A DNA stretch of 64,000 nt. It comes from Bordetella genomosp. 2. Lineage in GTDB: Bacteria; Pseudomonadota; Gammaproteobacteria; Burkholderiales; Burkholderiaceae_B. A model generated the notes under the pieces. The model saw only the letters and a program-made list of their open reading frames with translations, ran no database searches and was not told the DNA's origin. The position numbers were made by a program, and so were the translations under genes. The stretch is from positions 434,001 through 498,000 of the forward strand of contig NZ_NEVT01000008.1 in NCBI RefSeq assembly GCF_002261345.1. The letters run 5' to 3'. Positions 34,750 through 44,738 of the stretch are shown piece after piece (the stretch's first letter is position 1; the number at the start of each line of letters is the position of its first letter).

Positions 34750-37700
34750 TTAGACCAGCACCCGCTCGATGCCGCCCGCGTTGGCGCGCCGCACGTAGTC
34801 TTCCATCCACTGCGCGCCGAGGATGTGGCGCGCCATCTCGACCACGATGTAGTCGGCGTCCATGGCGGTATCGCCCTGGTAGCGCGACAGGCCTTGCAGG
34901 CACGACGGGCAGGACGTCAGCACCTTGACTTCGCCGGCGTAGCCGTCCTGGCGCAGCGCGGCCTGGCCCTTCTGCAGTTCCTCTTGCTTGCGGAAGCGCA
35001 CCTGGGTGGAGACATCCGGCCGGCTGACCGCCAGGGTGCCCGACTCGCCGCAGCAGCGGTCGGTCTTGACGGCGCCGTCGCCCACCAGCGAGCGCACGGT
35101 CTTCATCGGGTCCTGCAGCTTCATGGGGGTGTGGCAGGGGTCGTGGTACATGTAGCGCACGCCCTTGGCCCCTTCCAGCTTGATGCCTTTTTCGAGCAGG
35201 TACTCGTGAATGTCGATCAGGCGGCAACCGGGGAAGATCTTGTCGAACTCGTAGCCGGCCAGCTGGTCGTAGCAGGTGCCGCAGCTGACCACCACGGTCT
35301 TGATATCCAGGTAGTTGAGCGTATTGGCCACCCGGTGGAACAGCACGCGGTTGTCGGTGATGATCTGCTCGGCCTTGTCGTTCATGCCGTTGCCGCGCTG
35401 TGGATAGCCGCAACACAGGTAGCCCGGCGGCAGCACCGTCTGCACGCCGGCATGCCACAGCATGGCCTGGGTCGCCAGCCCCACTTGCGAGAACAGGCGC
35501 TCCGAGCCGCACCCGGGGAAATAGAACACCGCTTCCGTGTCGGCCGTGGTGGCCTTGGGATCGCGGATGATCGGCACGTAGTTGCGGTCTTCGATATCCA
35601 GCAGCTTGCGCGCGCTCTGCTTGGGCAGGCCGCCCGGCATCTTCTTGTTGACGAAGTGCACCACCTGCTCGCGCAGCGGCGGCTTGCCCACCGTGGCCGG
35701 CGGGTGCGCCGTCTGCTTGCGCGCGAAGCTGGACAGCAGGTCGTTGGCCAGGCGCTGCGCCTTGTAGCCCACGCCCACCATGGCCTTGCGGGTGGCGTTG
35801 ATGGTGGCCGGGTCCTTGGCGTTCAGGAAGAACATGGCCGCGGTGGTGCCGGGATTGAACGACTTGCGGCCCATGCGGCGCAGCAGCGCCCGCATGTTCA
35901 TCGAAACGTCGCCGAAATCGATGTCCACCGGGCACGGGTTGTAGCACTTGTGGCAGACCGTGCAGTGGTCGGCCACGTCCTCGAACTCTTCCCAGTGCTT
36001 CAGGCTGACGCCGCGCCGGGTCTGCTCTTCGTACAGGAAGGCCTCGACCAGCAGCGAGGTGGCCAGGATCTTGTTGCGCGGCGAATACAGCAGGTTGGCG
36101 CGCGGCACATGGGTGGCGCACACCGGCTTGCACTTGCCGCAGCGCAGGCAGTCCTTGATGGATTCGGAAATGGCGCCGATGTCGCTCTGCTGCATGATGA
36201 GCGATTCGTGGCCCATCAGGTTGAAGCTGGGCGTCCAGGCATGGCGCAGGTCGGCCCCCGGCATCAGCTTGCCGGCGTTGAAATGCCCGCGCGGGTCGAC
36301 GCGGCGCTTGTATTCCTGGAACGGCGCCAGCTCGGCCTCGGTCAGGAACTCGTACTTGGTCAGGCCGATGCCGTGCTCGCCGGAAATGACGCCGTCCAGG
36401 TCGCGCGCGATCTGCATGATGCGCGCCACCGCCTGGTGGGCCTCGGTCAGCATCTCGTAGTCGTCGGAATTGACCGGGATGTTGGTGTGCACGTTGCCGT
36501 CGCCGGCGTGCATGTGCAGCGCCACGAACACGCGGCTCTTGAGCACGCGCGCGTGGATGGCCTGGAACTCGTCGAGGATGTGCTTGCCGGTGGCGCCCGA
36601 GAAGATGCCGCGCATGGGCGCCAGCACCTCGGTCTTCCACGAGACGCGCACCGTGCGATCCTGCAGCACGTCGAAGATGCGGGCCCGCGGCTGCGCCGCC
36701 ACGCGGTCGGCCAGCGCCCCCTGCAGCGGCGTCATGCCCAGCCCGGACAGGTCGGGCAGCGCCTGCTGCACCGGCAGGTCGAGGTTGTCGAGCAGCCACT
36801 GCCAGCGCCGCCGCACGCCGGCCAGCACGTCGATGGCCTGGCGGGTGCGCTCGGCCAGCGCCTCGGCGCGCGTCGCCTCGTCTTCGGCGTCCTCGGCCTT
36901 GCCCACCGGCAGCGGCGCCGCCAGGAAGGCATCCAGCGCGTCCAGCAGCTTGAGCTTGTTGCGGGTCGACAGCTCGATGTTGATGCGCTCGATGTGGTCG
37001 GTGTATTCGCCCATGCGCGACAGCGGGATCACCACGTCTTCGTTGATCTTGAAGGCGTTGGTGTGGCGCGCGATGGCGGCCGTGCGCGAGCGGTCGAGCC
37101 AGAACTTCTTGCGGGCCTCGGCGCTCACGGCCACGAAGCCCTCGCCATGCCGCGTGTTGGCCAGCCGCACCACTTCGCTGGCGGCGGCGGCCACGGCGTC
37201 TTCGTCATCGCCGACGATATCGCCGATCAGGACCATCTTGGGCAGCGTGCCGCGCTTGCTCTTGGTGGCATAGCCGACCGCGCGCAGGTAGCGCTCGTCC
37301 AGGTGCTCCAAGCCGGCCAGGATGGCGCCGCGCGCGCGGCCCTCGCCGTCCAGGTAGCCCTTGACCTCGACGATCGACGGAATGGCGTCGCGCGCCTGGC
37401 CGAAGAACTCCATGCAGACCGTGCGGGTATGGCGCGGCATGCGGTGCAGCACCCAGCGCGCCGAGGTGATCAGGCCGTCGCAGCCTTCTTTCTGGACGCC
37501 GGGCAGGCCGGCCAGGAACTTGTCGGTGACGTCCTTGCCCAGCCCTTCCTTGCGGAACACGCGGCCGGCGATCTCCAGTTGCTCGGTCTTCAGCAGGCGC
37601 TCGCCAGGCTTGCCGGCGCCATCGAACCACTTGAGCTCGAAGCGCGCCACCTCGACGTCGTGGATCTTGCCGAGGTTGTGCTCCAGGCGGGTGACTTCCA

Positions 37701-38715
37701 GCCAGTTGCCGTCCGGGTCGACCATGCGCCACCAGGCGAGGTTGTCCAGCGCGGTGCCCCACAGCACGGCCTTCTTGCCGCCGGCGTTCATGGCGATGTT
37801 GCCGCCCACGCACGAGGCCTCGGCCGAGGTGGGATCGACCGCGAAGACGAAGCCGGCCTGTTCGGCGGCCTCGGCCACCCGCTTGGTGACCACGCCGGCG
37901 CCGGCATGGATGACCGCCGCCGGCTCGGTCAGGCCGGGCAGGATACAGGACTCCACCGGCCCCAGGGCGTCGAATTTCTCGGTGTTGATGACGGCCGACT
38001 TCCAGGTCAGCGGGATGGCGCCGCCGGTGTAGCCGGTGCCGCCGCCGCGCGGCACGATGGTCAGGCCCAGCTCGATGCAGGCGCGCACCAGGGCGGCGGT
38101 CTCGCCCTCGTTGTCGGGCGTCAGCACCACGAAGGGGTACTCCACTCGCCAGTCGGTGGCGTCGGTCACGTGCGACACGCGCGACAGCCCGTCGAACTTG
38201 ATGTTGTCGCGCGCCGTGATGCGGCCCAGCACCTTCTGGGCCTGCTTGCGCAAATGCGCGGTCTGGTCGAATTCGCTTTCGAAGGCGGCCACGGCCGAAC
38301 GCGCGCGCGCCAGCAGCTCGACCACCTTGGCGTCGCGCTGCGGGTCATGCCCTTCCTGCGTGGGCACGCCGGGCTCGCGGCGCTTGTCGATCTCGCCCAG
38401 GCGATGGTGCAGGGCCTCGATCAGCAGCTTGCGGCGCTTGGGATTGTCGAGCAGGTCGTCCTGCAGGTAGGGGTTGCGGCGCACCACCCAGATGTCGCCC
38501 AGCACTTCGTACAACATGCGCGCCGAACGGCCGGTGCGGCGCTCGCCGCGCAGGTCGCTGAGCCACTGCCAGGCATCCGCGCCCAGCAGGCGGCCGACGA
38601 TTTCCCGGTCGGAAAACGAGGTGTAGTTGTACGGGATTTCGCGCAGGCGCGCGGTGGCTGCGGGCGGGATCGCCGCGGACAGGATTTGGCTGGCGAGGGG
38701 GGCGTTCATGGACAA
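34750..38715 (-). CDS. Giant FAD-linked oxidase/Fe-S oxidoreductase (DUF3683-type)
   Basis: A 1321-residue single-chain oxidoreductase. Order: N-terminal DUF3683-like region (about 1-170), FAD-binding type 4 domain ([12 protein letters not shown] near 225), FAD-oxidase C-terminal domain ([12 protein letters not shown] near 730-745), two 4Fe-4S clusters ([11 protein letters not shown] near 855; [14 protein letters not shown] near 921) and two cysteine-rich CCG domains (PGCGSERLF...CCGYP near 1070-1100; SCGTCYDQ...CCGESG near 1140-1220). It resembles a fusion of GlcD/Dld-type and GlcF-type subunits and would oxidise a 2-hydroxy acid, probably D-lactate or D-2-hydroxyglutarate, passing electrons to the quinone pool. 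The substrate is unproven. Confidence 0.9.
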   Translation of the reverse strand: MSMNAPLASQILSAAIPPAATARLREIPYNYTSFSDREIVGRLLGADAWQWLSDLRGERRTGRSARMLYEVLGDIWVVRRNPYLQDDLLDNPKRRKLLIEALHHRLGEIDKRREPGVPTQEGHDPQRDAKVVELLARARSAVAAFESEFDQTAHLRKQAQKVLGRITARDNIKFDGLSRVSHVTDATDWRVEYPFVVLTPDNEGETAALVRACIELGLTIVPRGGGTGYTGGAIPLTWKSAVINTEKFDALGPVESCILPGLTEPAAVIHAGAGVVTKRVAEAAEQAGFVFAVDPTSAEASCVGGNIAMNAGGKKAVLWGTALDNLAWWRMVDPDGNWLEVTRLEHNLGKIHDVEVARFELKWFDGAGKPGERLLKTEQLEIAGRVFRKEGLGKDVTDKFLAGLPGVQKEGCDGLITSARWVLHRMPRHTRTVCMEFFGQARDAIPSIVEVKGYLDGEGRARGAILAGLEHLDERYLRAVGYATKSKRGTLPKMVLIGDIVGDDEDAVAAAASEVVRLANTRHGEGFVAVSAEARKKFWLDRSRTAAIARHTNAFKINEDVVIPLSRMGEYTDHIERINIELSTRNKLKLLDALDAFLAAPLPVGKAEDAEDEATRAEALAERTRQAIDVLAGVRRRWQWLLDNLDLPVQQALPDLSGLGMTPLQGALADRVAAQPRARIFDVLQDRTVRVSWKTEVLAPMRGIFSGATGKHILDEFQAIHARVLKSRVFVALHMHAGDGNVHTNIPVNSDDYEMLTEAHQAVARIMQIARDLDGVISGEHGIGLTKYEFLTEAELAPFQEYKRRVDPRGHFNAGKLMPGADLRHAWTPSFNLMGHESLIMQQSDIGAISESIKDCLRCGKCKPVCATHVPRANLLYSPRNKILATSLLVEAFLYEEQTRRGVSLKHWEEFEDVADHCTVCHKCYNPCPVDIDFGDVSMNMRALLRRMGRKSFNPGTTAAMFFLNAKDPATINATRKAMVGVGYKAQRLANDLLSSFARKQTAHPPATVGKPPLREQVVHFVNKKMPGGLPKQSARKLLDIEDRNYVPIIRDPKATTADTEAVFYFPGCGSERLFSQVGLATQAMLWHAGVQTVLPPGYLCCGYPQRGNGMNDKAEQIITDNRVLFHRVANTLNYLDIKTVVVSCGTCYDQLAGYEFDKIFPGCRLIDIHEYLLEKGIKLEGAKGVRYMYHDPCHTPMKLQDPMKTVRSLVGDGAVKTDRCCGESGTLAVSRPDVSTQVRFRKQEELQKGQAALRQDGYAGEVKVLTSCPSCLQGLSRYQGDTAMDADYIVVEMARHILGAQWMEDYVRRANAGGIERVLV

Positions 38716-38792
38716 GCGGAAGTAGGCCCTTAAAGAATCATTTTAAGACATTGCGCGACCGGACCTGTCCGCCCCCCCTTCCGGGCATGGCC

Positions 38793-39350
38793 TCAGACCG
38801 GCTGCGGGAAGAACCACAGCAGCCCGGCCGTCATGACCGTGTAGCGGGCGAATTTGCCGATGGCCATGTACAGGACGCAAGGCCAGAAGGCCAGCCGCAG
38901 CCAGCCGGCCACCGCGCAGAGCGGGTCGCCCACGGCGGGCAGCCACGACAGCAGCAGCGCCGGCGGGCCCAGGCGATGCAGCCAGTCGTGCGCCCGCAGG
39001 TGCCAGCGGCCGCGCATGCGGTCGCCGAAGCCGCCGGGGTGGCCGTGCGGCGCGCCCTCGGGGGCCGGATGGGGGTGCTTCTCGCGCCAGCGCTCGAAAG
39101 CCCGGTGGGCGCCCAGGCCCATGGCGTAGCTGATCGCCCCGCCCACGGTGTTGCCGACCGTGGCCACCAATACCGCCGGCCAGAACATTTCCGGCGCCAG
39201 CTTGACGAAGCCGAACACCGCCGGCTCGGAGCCGAGCGGCAACAAGGTAGCCGACACCAGGCTGACGACGAAAATGGCCGGCAGCCCCACCTCGGGCAGG
39301 GCCACCAGCGCCAGCACCCAGTGGACGGCGTTCAGCAGGCTTTGTTCCAT
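38793..39350 (-). CDS. YqaA/DedA-family membrane protein
   Basis: A 185-residue inner-membrane protein with about four to five hydrophobic helices. LPEVGLPAIFVVSLVSATLLPLGSEPAVFG and AVLVATVGNTVGGAISYAMGLGA (parts) match the VTT/SNARE-associated domain, and LLLSWLPAVGDPLCAVAGWLRL is typical of YqaA. DedA relatives flip lipids or support membrane potential; the function of YqaA is unknown. The ATG at 39350 is chosen because the upstream frame runs through a repeat cluster. It lies 77 bases upstream of the giant oxidoreductase on the same strand. Confidence 0.85.
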   Translation of the reverse strand: MEQSLLNAVHWVLALVALPEVGLPAIFVVSLVSATLLPLGSEPAVFGFVKLAPEMFWPAVLVATVGNTVGGAISYAMGLGAHRAFERWREKHPHPAPEGAPHGHPGGFGDRMRGRWHLRAHDWLHRLGPPALLLSWLPAVGDPLCAVAGWLRLAFWPCVLYMAIGKFARYTVMTAGLLWFFPQPV

Positions 39351-39395
39351 GATGGGCGGCAGTGTAGCGCCAGCGGCCGGGCAAGTGGCAGAGCA

Positions 39396-39455
39396 GGTGT
39401 CGGGCACCCTGGGGGGCCCCGAAGGTGCCTGACACCCACAGGGTGTCAGGCACCT
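39396..39455. repeat. Cluster of three GGTGYC/GRCACC units with a perfect 15-bp hairpin
   Basis: Three related 13-mers occur in 60 bases: GGTGTCGGGCACC (39396-39408), GGTGCCTGACACC (39424-39436) and GGTGTCAGGCACC (39442-39454). The last two form a perfect inverted repeat, AGGTGCCTGACACCC (39423-39437) and GGGTGTCAGGCACCT (39441-39455), with a 3-base loop ACA. The cluster lies between divergent genes (yqaA and ilvA), so it is not a terminator for either. A fourth, perfect palindromic relative lies at 19140-19152. Confidence 0.75.
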
Positions 39456-39586
39456 CACTGGCAAGGAAGTCGGACGCCTTGCCGCTCGCCTGCCCGGAAA
39501 CCCGGAAATGCCCAAGCGGCCCGGCAGACCCGTGTGATATTCTGCCCCACGCCTTTTTTCCCTCACCCCGGCTGTTTTGCGCCATC

Positions 39587-41095
39587 ATGTCCGCCGATTA
39601 TCTGAAACGCATCCTGACCTCCAAGGTCTACGACGTCGCCGTCGAATCTCCGCTCGAAGCCGCTCCCCTGCTGTCGCAGCGAATTTCGAACACGGTGCTG
39701 CTCAAGCGTGAAGATACCCAGGCGGTGTTCAGCTTCAAGCTGCGCGGCGCCTACAACAAGATGGCCAACCTGGCGCCGGCGGCCCGCGCGCGCGGCGTCA
39801 TCGCCGCTTCGGCGGGCAATCACGCCCAGGGCGTGGCCCTGGCGGCCAGCCGGCTGGGCTGCCGCGCCGTCATCGTCATGCCCACCACCAGCCCCCAGGT
39901 CAAGGTCGACGCCGTACGCCGCCTCGGCGGCGAGGTCGTGCTGGCCGGCGAAAGCTTCTCGGACGCCTATGCGCACGCCCAGAAGCTCGAAAAGAAAGAA
40001 AAACTGACGTTCGTCCACCCGTTCGACGACCCCGATGTCATCGCCGGCCAGGGCACCGTGGGCATGGAGATCCTGCGCCAGCACCCGGGCCCGATCGACG
40101 CCATTTTCGTGGCCATCGGCGGCGGCGGCCTGATCGCCGGCGTGGCCGCCTACGTCAAGCAACTGCGGCCCGAGATCAAGATCATCGGCGTGCAGACCGA
40201 GGATTCCGACGCCATGCTGCGCAGCGTGCGGGCCGGACGCCGGGTCCAGCTCAGCGACGTGGGCCTGTTCTCCGACGGCACGGCGGTCAAGATGGTAGGC
40301 GCCGAGACCTTCCGCCTGACGCGGCAATACGTGGACGATTTCGTGGTGGTCGACACCGACGCCATCTGCGCCGCCATCAAGGACGTCTTCACCGACACCC
40401 GCAGCGTGCTGGAACCGGCCGGCGCCATGGCGGTGGCCGCCGCCAAGCAGTACGCGGCCGAACACAAGCTCAAGGGCAAGACCCTGGTGGCCATCGCGTG
40501 CGGCGCCAACATGAACTTCGACCGCCTGCGCTTCGTGGCCGAGCGCGCCGAGGTCGGCGAAATGCGGGAAGCCGTGTTCGCCGTCACCATGCCGGAACAG
40601 CGCGGCAGCTTCCGCCGCTTCTGCGAACTGGTCGGCCACCGCAGCGTCACCGAGTTCAATTACCGCATATCCGACGCCGAGCGGGCCCATGTGTTCGTCG
40701 GCGTGCAGGTCAATTCGCCGGCCGAATCCGACAAGATCGCGGCCAACTTCCGTCGCCATGGCTTCGATACGCTCGACCTGACCCACGACGAAATGGCCAA
40801 GACCCACCTGCGCCACATGGTGGGCGGGCGTTCGGCGCTGGCCAGCCACGAACTGCTGTACCGCTTCGAGTTCCCCGAGCGCCCCGGCGCGCTGATGCGC
40901 TTCCTGAACGCCATGAACCCGGACTGGAACATCAGCCTGTTCCACTACCGCAACCAGGGCGCCGACTACGGCCGCATCCTGGTGGGCATCCAGGTGCCGC
41001 CCTCGGACAAGAAGCTATTCAAGACCTTCCTGGCCGAACTGGGCTACCCGCACTGGAACGAAACCGACAACCCCGCGTACCGGCTGTTCCTGTAG
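39587..41095 (+). CDS. ilvA: Biosynthetic threonine ammonia-lyase
   Basis: A 502-residue PLP enzyme that deaminates threonine to 2-oxobutyrate, the first committed step of isoleucine synthesis. The PLP lysine is Lys51 in FSFKLRGAYNKM; SAGNHAQGVA and the glycine loop GGGGLIAGVA bind PLP phosphate. The C-terminal third (EQRGSFRRFCELVG, ERPGALMRFLNAM) carries the two ACT-like repeats for isoleucine and valine control, which marks it as the biosynthetic form. ATG 39587 matches the usual N-terminus SADYLKRILTSKVYDVA. It is monocistronic and followed by a strong hairpin terminator. Confidence 0.96.
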   Translation: MSADYLKRILTSKVYDVAVESPLEAAPLLSQRISNTVLLKREDTQAVFSFKLRGAYNKMANLAPAARARGVIAASAGNHAQGVALAASRLGCRAVIVMPTTSPQVKVDAVRRLGGEVVLAGESFSDAYAHAQKLEKKEKLTFVHPFDDPDVIAGQGTVGMEILRQHPGPIDAIFVAIGGGGLIAGVAAYVKQLRPEIKIIGVQTEDSDAMLRSVRAGRRVQLSDVGLFSDGTAVKMVGAETFRLTRQYVDDFVVVDTDAICAAIKDVFTDTRSVLEPAGAMAVAAAKQYAAEHKLKGKTLVAIACGANMNFDRLRFVAERAEVGEMREAVFAVTMPEQRGSFRRFCELVGHRSVTEFNYRISDAERAHVFVGVQVNSPAESDKIAANFRRHGFDTLDLTHDEMAKTHLRHMVGGRSALASHELLYRFEFPERPGALMRFLNAMNPDWNISLFHYRNQGADYGRILVGIQVPPSDKKLFKTFLAELGYPHWNETDNPAYRLFL

Positions 41096-41132
41096 CCGCC
41101 GGGCGGTCGCCCTGGCAGCCGCCCAAAAAAGC

Positions 41133-41157
41133 GGAAGGGCCTCGAAGAGGCCCTTCC
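41133..41157. terminator. Bidirectional intrinsic terminator between ilvA and porin
   Basis: An 11-bp perfect stem GGAAGGGCCTC / GAGGCCCTTCC with a GAA loop. It is followed by TTTCT on the plus strand and preceded by A6 (41125-41130), which gives a U-tract for minus-strand transcripts. It can therefore end both ilvA and the convergent porin transcript. Confidence 0.85.
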
Positions 41158-41265
41158 TTTCTAGGCACAGACACGTCCGGCGCAAACCTTCGCGGGGTCA
41201 GTTGTCACTCGACGGGCAGCGGAAAACCCGTGCATTCGGCAACCCGCGCCGGACGCGGCATGCGC

Positions 41266-42333
41266 TTAGAACCGGTGACGCAGACCGAACGCAACGGCAG
41301 TGCTGCGCAGGTCTTGCACGAACAGGTAGTCGTCCGCGTACGAGACATACGCGTACAGGTTGGTGCGCTTGCTCAGGTCATACGTGTAGCCCAGGCTGTA
41401 GACGTCCATCGAGGCGTCGTCGCCCAGGTGGTCGTCCTTGGGATCGGCGCGCTGCCAGGAAGCGAATACCTTGTGCGCGCCCAGGGGCACGGTGGCGCCC
41501 AGCATGTACGAATTGACCCGCGAGCCGTCCGCCAGGACGAAGTCGGGCACCGGCAAGCCGCGCGCGTCGGTGCTCACGAACCAGCCGTCGCGCGTCTGGC
41601 CGAAGGCGGCCGAGACCTTGACGACCTCGAAGTCGTAGGCCGCGCCGATGTTGTACTGCTGGATCCTGGCATCGGTATCGATGCTGCTTTCCGGGTTCAT
41701 GCGATCGTAGGACAGGGCCACGGTCAGCGGGCCGTTGGCGTACTGCGCGCCGACGGTGATGACGCGGTTGTTGTCGCTGGTGCGGAAATTGCCCTCGCCG
41801 CTGGCGTTGAACGAATAGGCGACGCCCAGCTGCAGGCCCGAGAACGACGGGGTCTGGTACATGACCATGTTGTCCAGGCGCATGGTGTTGGCCGAACCGA
41901 AGGCCGTGCCCAGGTTGGCCGTTTCATAGCTCAGGCCGAACGGATCGATGGGGGTGAAGTACTTCGAGGCCAGGTTGGTCTGGCGGCCGAAGTCGAGGCG
42001 GCCCCAGGCATCGCTTTCCAGGCCGATGGTGGCCTGGCGCCCGAACATGCGGTTGTTCTGGGCGTGGTTGCCGGTATTCGGCGAGAAGCCGCCTTCCAGT
42101 TGGAAGACCGCCTTCAGGCCGTCACCCAGGTCCTCGGTGCCGCGCAGGCCGAAGCGCGAGCCGCTGTTCACGCCGTCGACGGCGCCAAAGCGGCTTTGCT
42201 TGGCATCGTGCAGCTTGATGCGGTTGTAGCCCAGACCCGCGTCGATCAGGCCGTACAGGGTAACGGAGGTCTCCGCCTGGGCCGCGCCCGCGAAGCCCGC
42301 GGCCAGGGCGACGGCCAGTAGCGTTTTCTTCAT
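41266..42333 (-). CDS. General trimeric porin
   Basis: A 355-residue Gram-negative porin of the betaproteobacterial type. Signal peptide MKKTLLAVALAAGFAGAAQA (20 residues) is followed by ETSVTLYGLIDAGLGY, SRFGLRGTEDLGDGLKAVFQ (as SRFGLRGTEDLGDGL), FGRQATIGLES, WGRLDFGRQ and the C-terminal aromatic strand AFGLRHRF, the outer-membrane insertion signal. It forms a diffusion pore for small anions or solutes. It is monocistronic, with the shared terminator about 110 bases downstream. Several porin paralogues exist in Bordetella, so no gene name is given. Confidence 0.95.
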   Translation of the reverse strand: MKKTLLAVALAAGFAGAAQAETSVTLYGLIDAGLGYNRIKLHDAKQSRFGAVDGVNSGSRFGLRGTEDLGDGLKAVFQLEGGFSPNTGNHAQNNRMFGRQATIGLESDAWGRLDFGRQTNLASKYFTPIDPFGLSYETANLGTAFGSANTMRLDNMVMYQTPSFSGLQLGVAYSFNASGEGNFRTSDNNRVITVGAQYANGPLTVALSYDRMNPESSIDTDARIQQYNIGAAYDFEVVKVSAAFGQTRDGWFVSTDARGLPVPDFVLADGSRVNSYMLGATVPLGAHKVFASWQRADPKDDHLGDDASMDVYSLGYTYDLSKRTNLYAYVSYADDYLFVQDLRSTAVAFGLRHRF

Positions 42334-42651
42334 GATGATTCCCTAAAGCAAGGTGACAGGAAGGCCATGCGGGGCCGGCTCGCGAGGAGCCACGCGCCGC
42401 ATGTTGCGTAAAAGTATCTTTCCAACTGCAAGAAGGATTAACCGCAGATTTGGCGAGCTGATAACCAAAAGCGCAGTTAATGCGTCCTACGTTGGGGGGA
42501 TACCGCCTTCCGTCCCAGGGAAACGACGTCCTGGAAGCGCGGCCGCCAGCGCCGGATTCATGTCAAACAGGCAGGAGCGCGCCCCTGCCCACGTTGCATT
42601 TCAGCAACATTGACGGCCGCGCAGGCGCGGGCCGCGACGGGGCGAGGCGCC
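42334..42651. other. Intergenic region upstream of porin
   Basis: This 318-base stretch separates the porin start from the end of the DUF4148 gene; both genes lie on the minus strand. It should contain the porin promoter and leader, since the part at 42400-42480 is AT-rich for this genome. I see no convincing -35/-10 pair, hairpin or additional gene. Confidence 0.5.
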
Positions 42652-42978
42652 TCAGCGCGGTTCGGATGGGTAGTCCAGGTCGCCGAAGCTGACTTCGCCG
42701 GCGGCCTTGGCGGCCTCCAGCTCGGCCCGCACCTGCGCGCGGGTCTTGCGCGTGGCGGGCGGCCGTTCCGGCGGGTAGTCGAGGTCGCCGGAGCTCATCT
42801 CGCCGGCGGCGCGGGCGCGGGCGAGTTCCGCGCGCACCTGGGCGCGGGTCTTGTACGAGGCGGCGGGCGCCGGTGGCGGGTAGTCGAGGTCGCCGGAGGG
42901 GATCTGGCCGGCCGCGCGGGCGGCGGCCAGTTCGGCGCGCACCTGGGCGCGGGTCTTGCCGGGGGGCTTGGCGGACAT
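42652..42978 (-). CDS. Small protein made of three DUF4148-like repeats
   Basis: A 108-residue protein that is almost entirely repeat: after MSAKPPG come three units that start KTRAQVRAEL and end SGDLDYP or FGDLDYP, with period 35 residues. The motif TRAQVRAELxxAxAAGE is the core of DUF4148, a family of small, usually secreted Burkholderiales proteins that normally carry one unit behind a signal peptide. Here no signal peptide is visible, so the protein may be cytoplasmic or the real start may lie a few codons upstream. The function is unknown. It is divergent from a LysR gene 232 bases away. Confidence 0.82.
   Translation of the reverse strand: MSAKPPGKTRAQVRAELAAARAAGQIPSGDLDYPPPAPAASYKTRAQVRAELARARAAGEMSSGDLDYPPERPPATRKTRAQVRAELEAAKAAGEVSFGDLDYPSEPR
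42655..42957 (-). repeat. Three in-frame 105-bp tandem repeats in DUF4148 gene
   Basis: Units at 42957-42853, 42852-42748 and 42747-42655 (last one 93 bp) encode the same DUF4148-like segment. Because the period is a multiple of three, unit gain or loss by recombination would keep the frame. Confidence 0.75.
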
Positions 42979-43210
42979 GCGGGTCACCGTGCTGATCGCG
43001 CCGACCAAGCGGCGACGGGCCTCATGATACCGCCGCCCCTGCCTTCCAGTATTGGTATCGTTACGGTGCCGCGGCCCGGCGCGCCCATTGCGCAAGGTCA
43101 TGCCACGGCTGTTCGCCCGCCGCGACGGCGCCGATTGTTCCATTTTCGACAAACGCATTGTCCATCGTGATGGGATATGTTTTCGCCAGGCATTGAACCT
43201 GAAGAGCACC

Positions 43211-44128
43211 ATGGATATCCAGCTCAACGACATCGCGCTGTTCGTCGAAGTCGCCAAGCGCAAGAATTTCAGCCACGCCGCTGAAGCCCTGAATATTCCC
43301 GCCTCGACGCTGTCGCGGCGGGTCAGCGAGCTTGAACAGAGCATCGGCATGAAGCTGCTGAACCGCAGCACGCGCCGCATCGAGCTGACCGAGGCCGGGC
43401 TGGTGTACTTCGAGCGGTGCCGCCCCATCGTGGAAGAAGCCCGCGTGGCGCACGACCAGCTGCTGGACATGGCGGCGCAGCCCAAGGGCCGGCTGCGCAT
43501 CTCCATGCCGTCGAGCCTGGCCCAGTTGTTCCTGCCGGCGGTGATCCGCGAATTCCGCACGCTGCACCCGGACATCGAATGCGATTTCGACCTGAACATG
43601 CAGCACATCGATCCCATCAGCAATCCGTACGACCTGGTGCTGCGGTTCGGCAAGCAGCCGGACTCCAGCCTGGTGGCCCGCCAGATCGTCCTGATGCAAC
43701 ACCGCCTGTACGCCTCGCCGCAGTACCTGGCCTTGCATGGCGAACCGCGCGCGCCGGCCGACCTGGGCCATCACGAATGCCTGCGGCCGGCCATGAGCGA
43801 AGCGTTTTCGTACTGGGTGCTGCATTCGGGCGAAAAGGTCGAACGCGTCGCGGTGTCGGGCCGGCTGGCGGCCAACAACATCGGCATGCTGTCGCGCCTG
43901 GCTAGCCAGGGGCTGGGCATCGCGCCGCTGCTGGTGTTCGACACCATCGGCCAGCCGATCCGCAACAAGGGCCTGGTGCCGGTGCTGCCCGACTGGACGC
44001 TGACGCCGGTGCCGCTGTTTGCCTTGCTGCCGTCGCGCGCCATTCCCGCCAAGACGCGCGCTTTCCTGGACTTCATCCAGCCGCGGCTCAGCGAGCCCGC
44101 TTCCTGGGCAATGGCCGAAGCCGCCTGA
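43211..44128 (+). CDS. LysR-family transcriptional regulator
   Basis: A 305-residue LysR regulator with HTH NFSHAAEALNIPASTLSRRVSELE (core AAEALNIPASTLSRRV), LLNRSTRRIELTEAGLVYF and a co-inducer domain ending IPAKTRAFLDFIQPRLSEP. It belongs to the large group that ends in AKxRAFxDF. ATG 43211 is the natural family start (MDIQLNDIALFVEVAK); a longer frame is ignored. It is divergent from the DUF4148 gene and convergent with apt, 9 bases away; its target is not evident. Confidence 0.9.
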   Translation: MDIQLNDIALFVEVAKRKNFSHAAEALNIPASTLSRRVSELEQSIGMKLLNRSTRRIELTEAGLVYFERCRPIVEEARVAHDQLLDMAAQPKGRLRISMPSSLAQLFLPAVIREFRTLHPDIECDFDLNMQHIDPISNPYDLVLRFGKQPDSSLVARQIVLMQHRLYASPQYLALHGEPRAPADLGHHECLRPAMSEAFSYWVLHSGEKVERVAVSGRLAANNIGMLSRLASQGLGIAPLLVFDTIGQPIRNKGLVPVLPDWTLTPVPLFALLPSRAIPAKTRAFLDFIQPRLSEPASWAMAEAA

Positions 44129-44137
44129 ACGGCCGGC

Positions 44138-44686
44138 CTATTCCGCGCTGTCGTAGCTGCAGACCGTGAACAGCGGCGTGCCGGTGGCGGCCACCTTGCC
44201 GGAGCCGCCCAGCTCGGGCAGGTCGATGATGGCGGCGGCCTCGACCACATTGGCGCCCAGGCGCTGCAGCAGCTTGATGGCGGCCAGCATGGTGCCGCCG
44301 GTGGCGATCAGGTCGTCGACCAGCAGCACGCGCTGGCCAGTGCGCACCGAATCGGTGTGCATTTCGACGGAAGAATTGCCGTATTCGAGGGTGTATTCCT
44401 CGGCCACGGTGCGAAACGGCAGCTTGCCCTGCTTGCGCACCGGCACGAAGCCGAGGTTCAGTTCGTAGGCCAGCACGCTGCCGATGATGAAGCCGCGCGC
44501 GTCCACGCCGGCCACCAGGTCGAGGCGCTGGCGCATGTAGCGGTAGACGAACAGGTCGATCAGGACGCGGAAGGTGCGCGGATCCTGCAGCAGCGGAGTG
44601 ATGTCGCGGAAGATCACGCCGGGCCGGGGCCAATCGGGGACGCTGCGGATGGTGCGCCGGATGAGTTCGGCGGTGTCGGTCTGCAT
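44138..44686 (-). CDS. apt: Adenine phosphoribosyltransferase
   Basis: A 182-residue type I phosphoribosyltransferase. It has [23 protein letters not shown] at the N-terminus (parts), the [12 protein letters not shown] loop and the PRPP-binding motif [18 protein letters not shown] (about 118-135). It salvages adenine to AMP with PRPP. The gene lies 52 bases after cydC on the same strand and might be read through from the cyd operon. Length and motifs are normal. Confidence 0.95.
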   Translation of the reverse strand: MQTDTAELIRRTIRSVPDWPRPGVIFRDITPLLQDPRTFRVLIDLFVYRYMRQRLDLVAGVDARGFIIGSVLAYELNLGFVPVRKQGKLPFRTVAEEYTLEYGNSSVEMHTDSVRTGQRVLLVDDLIATGGTMLAAIKLLQRLGANVVEAAAIIDLPELGGSGKVAATGTPLFTVCSYDSAE

Positions 44687-44738
44687 GGGAACGCCCCGGA
44701 AAAATGAAGCAAGGCGAACTATAACCGTGTGGCCGATG

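Noticed and set aside
34603-38733. A 1376-codon open frame on the plus strand
   Set aside because: It is antisense to the well-supported flavin/Fe-S oxidoreductase. Its composition (His, Gln, Arg, Ala-rich with no domains) is typical of high-GC antisense frames.
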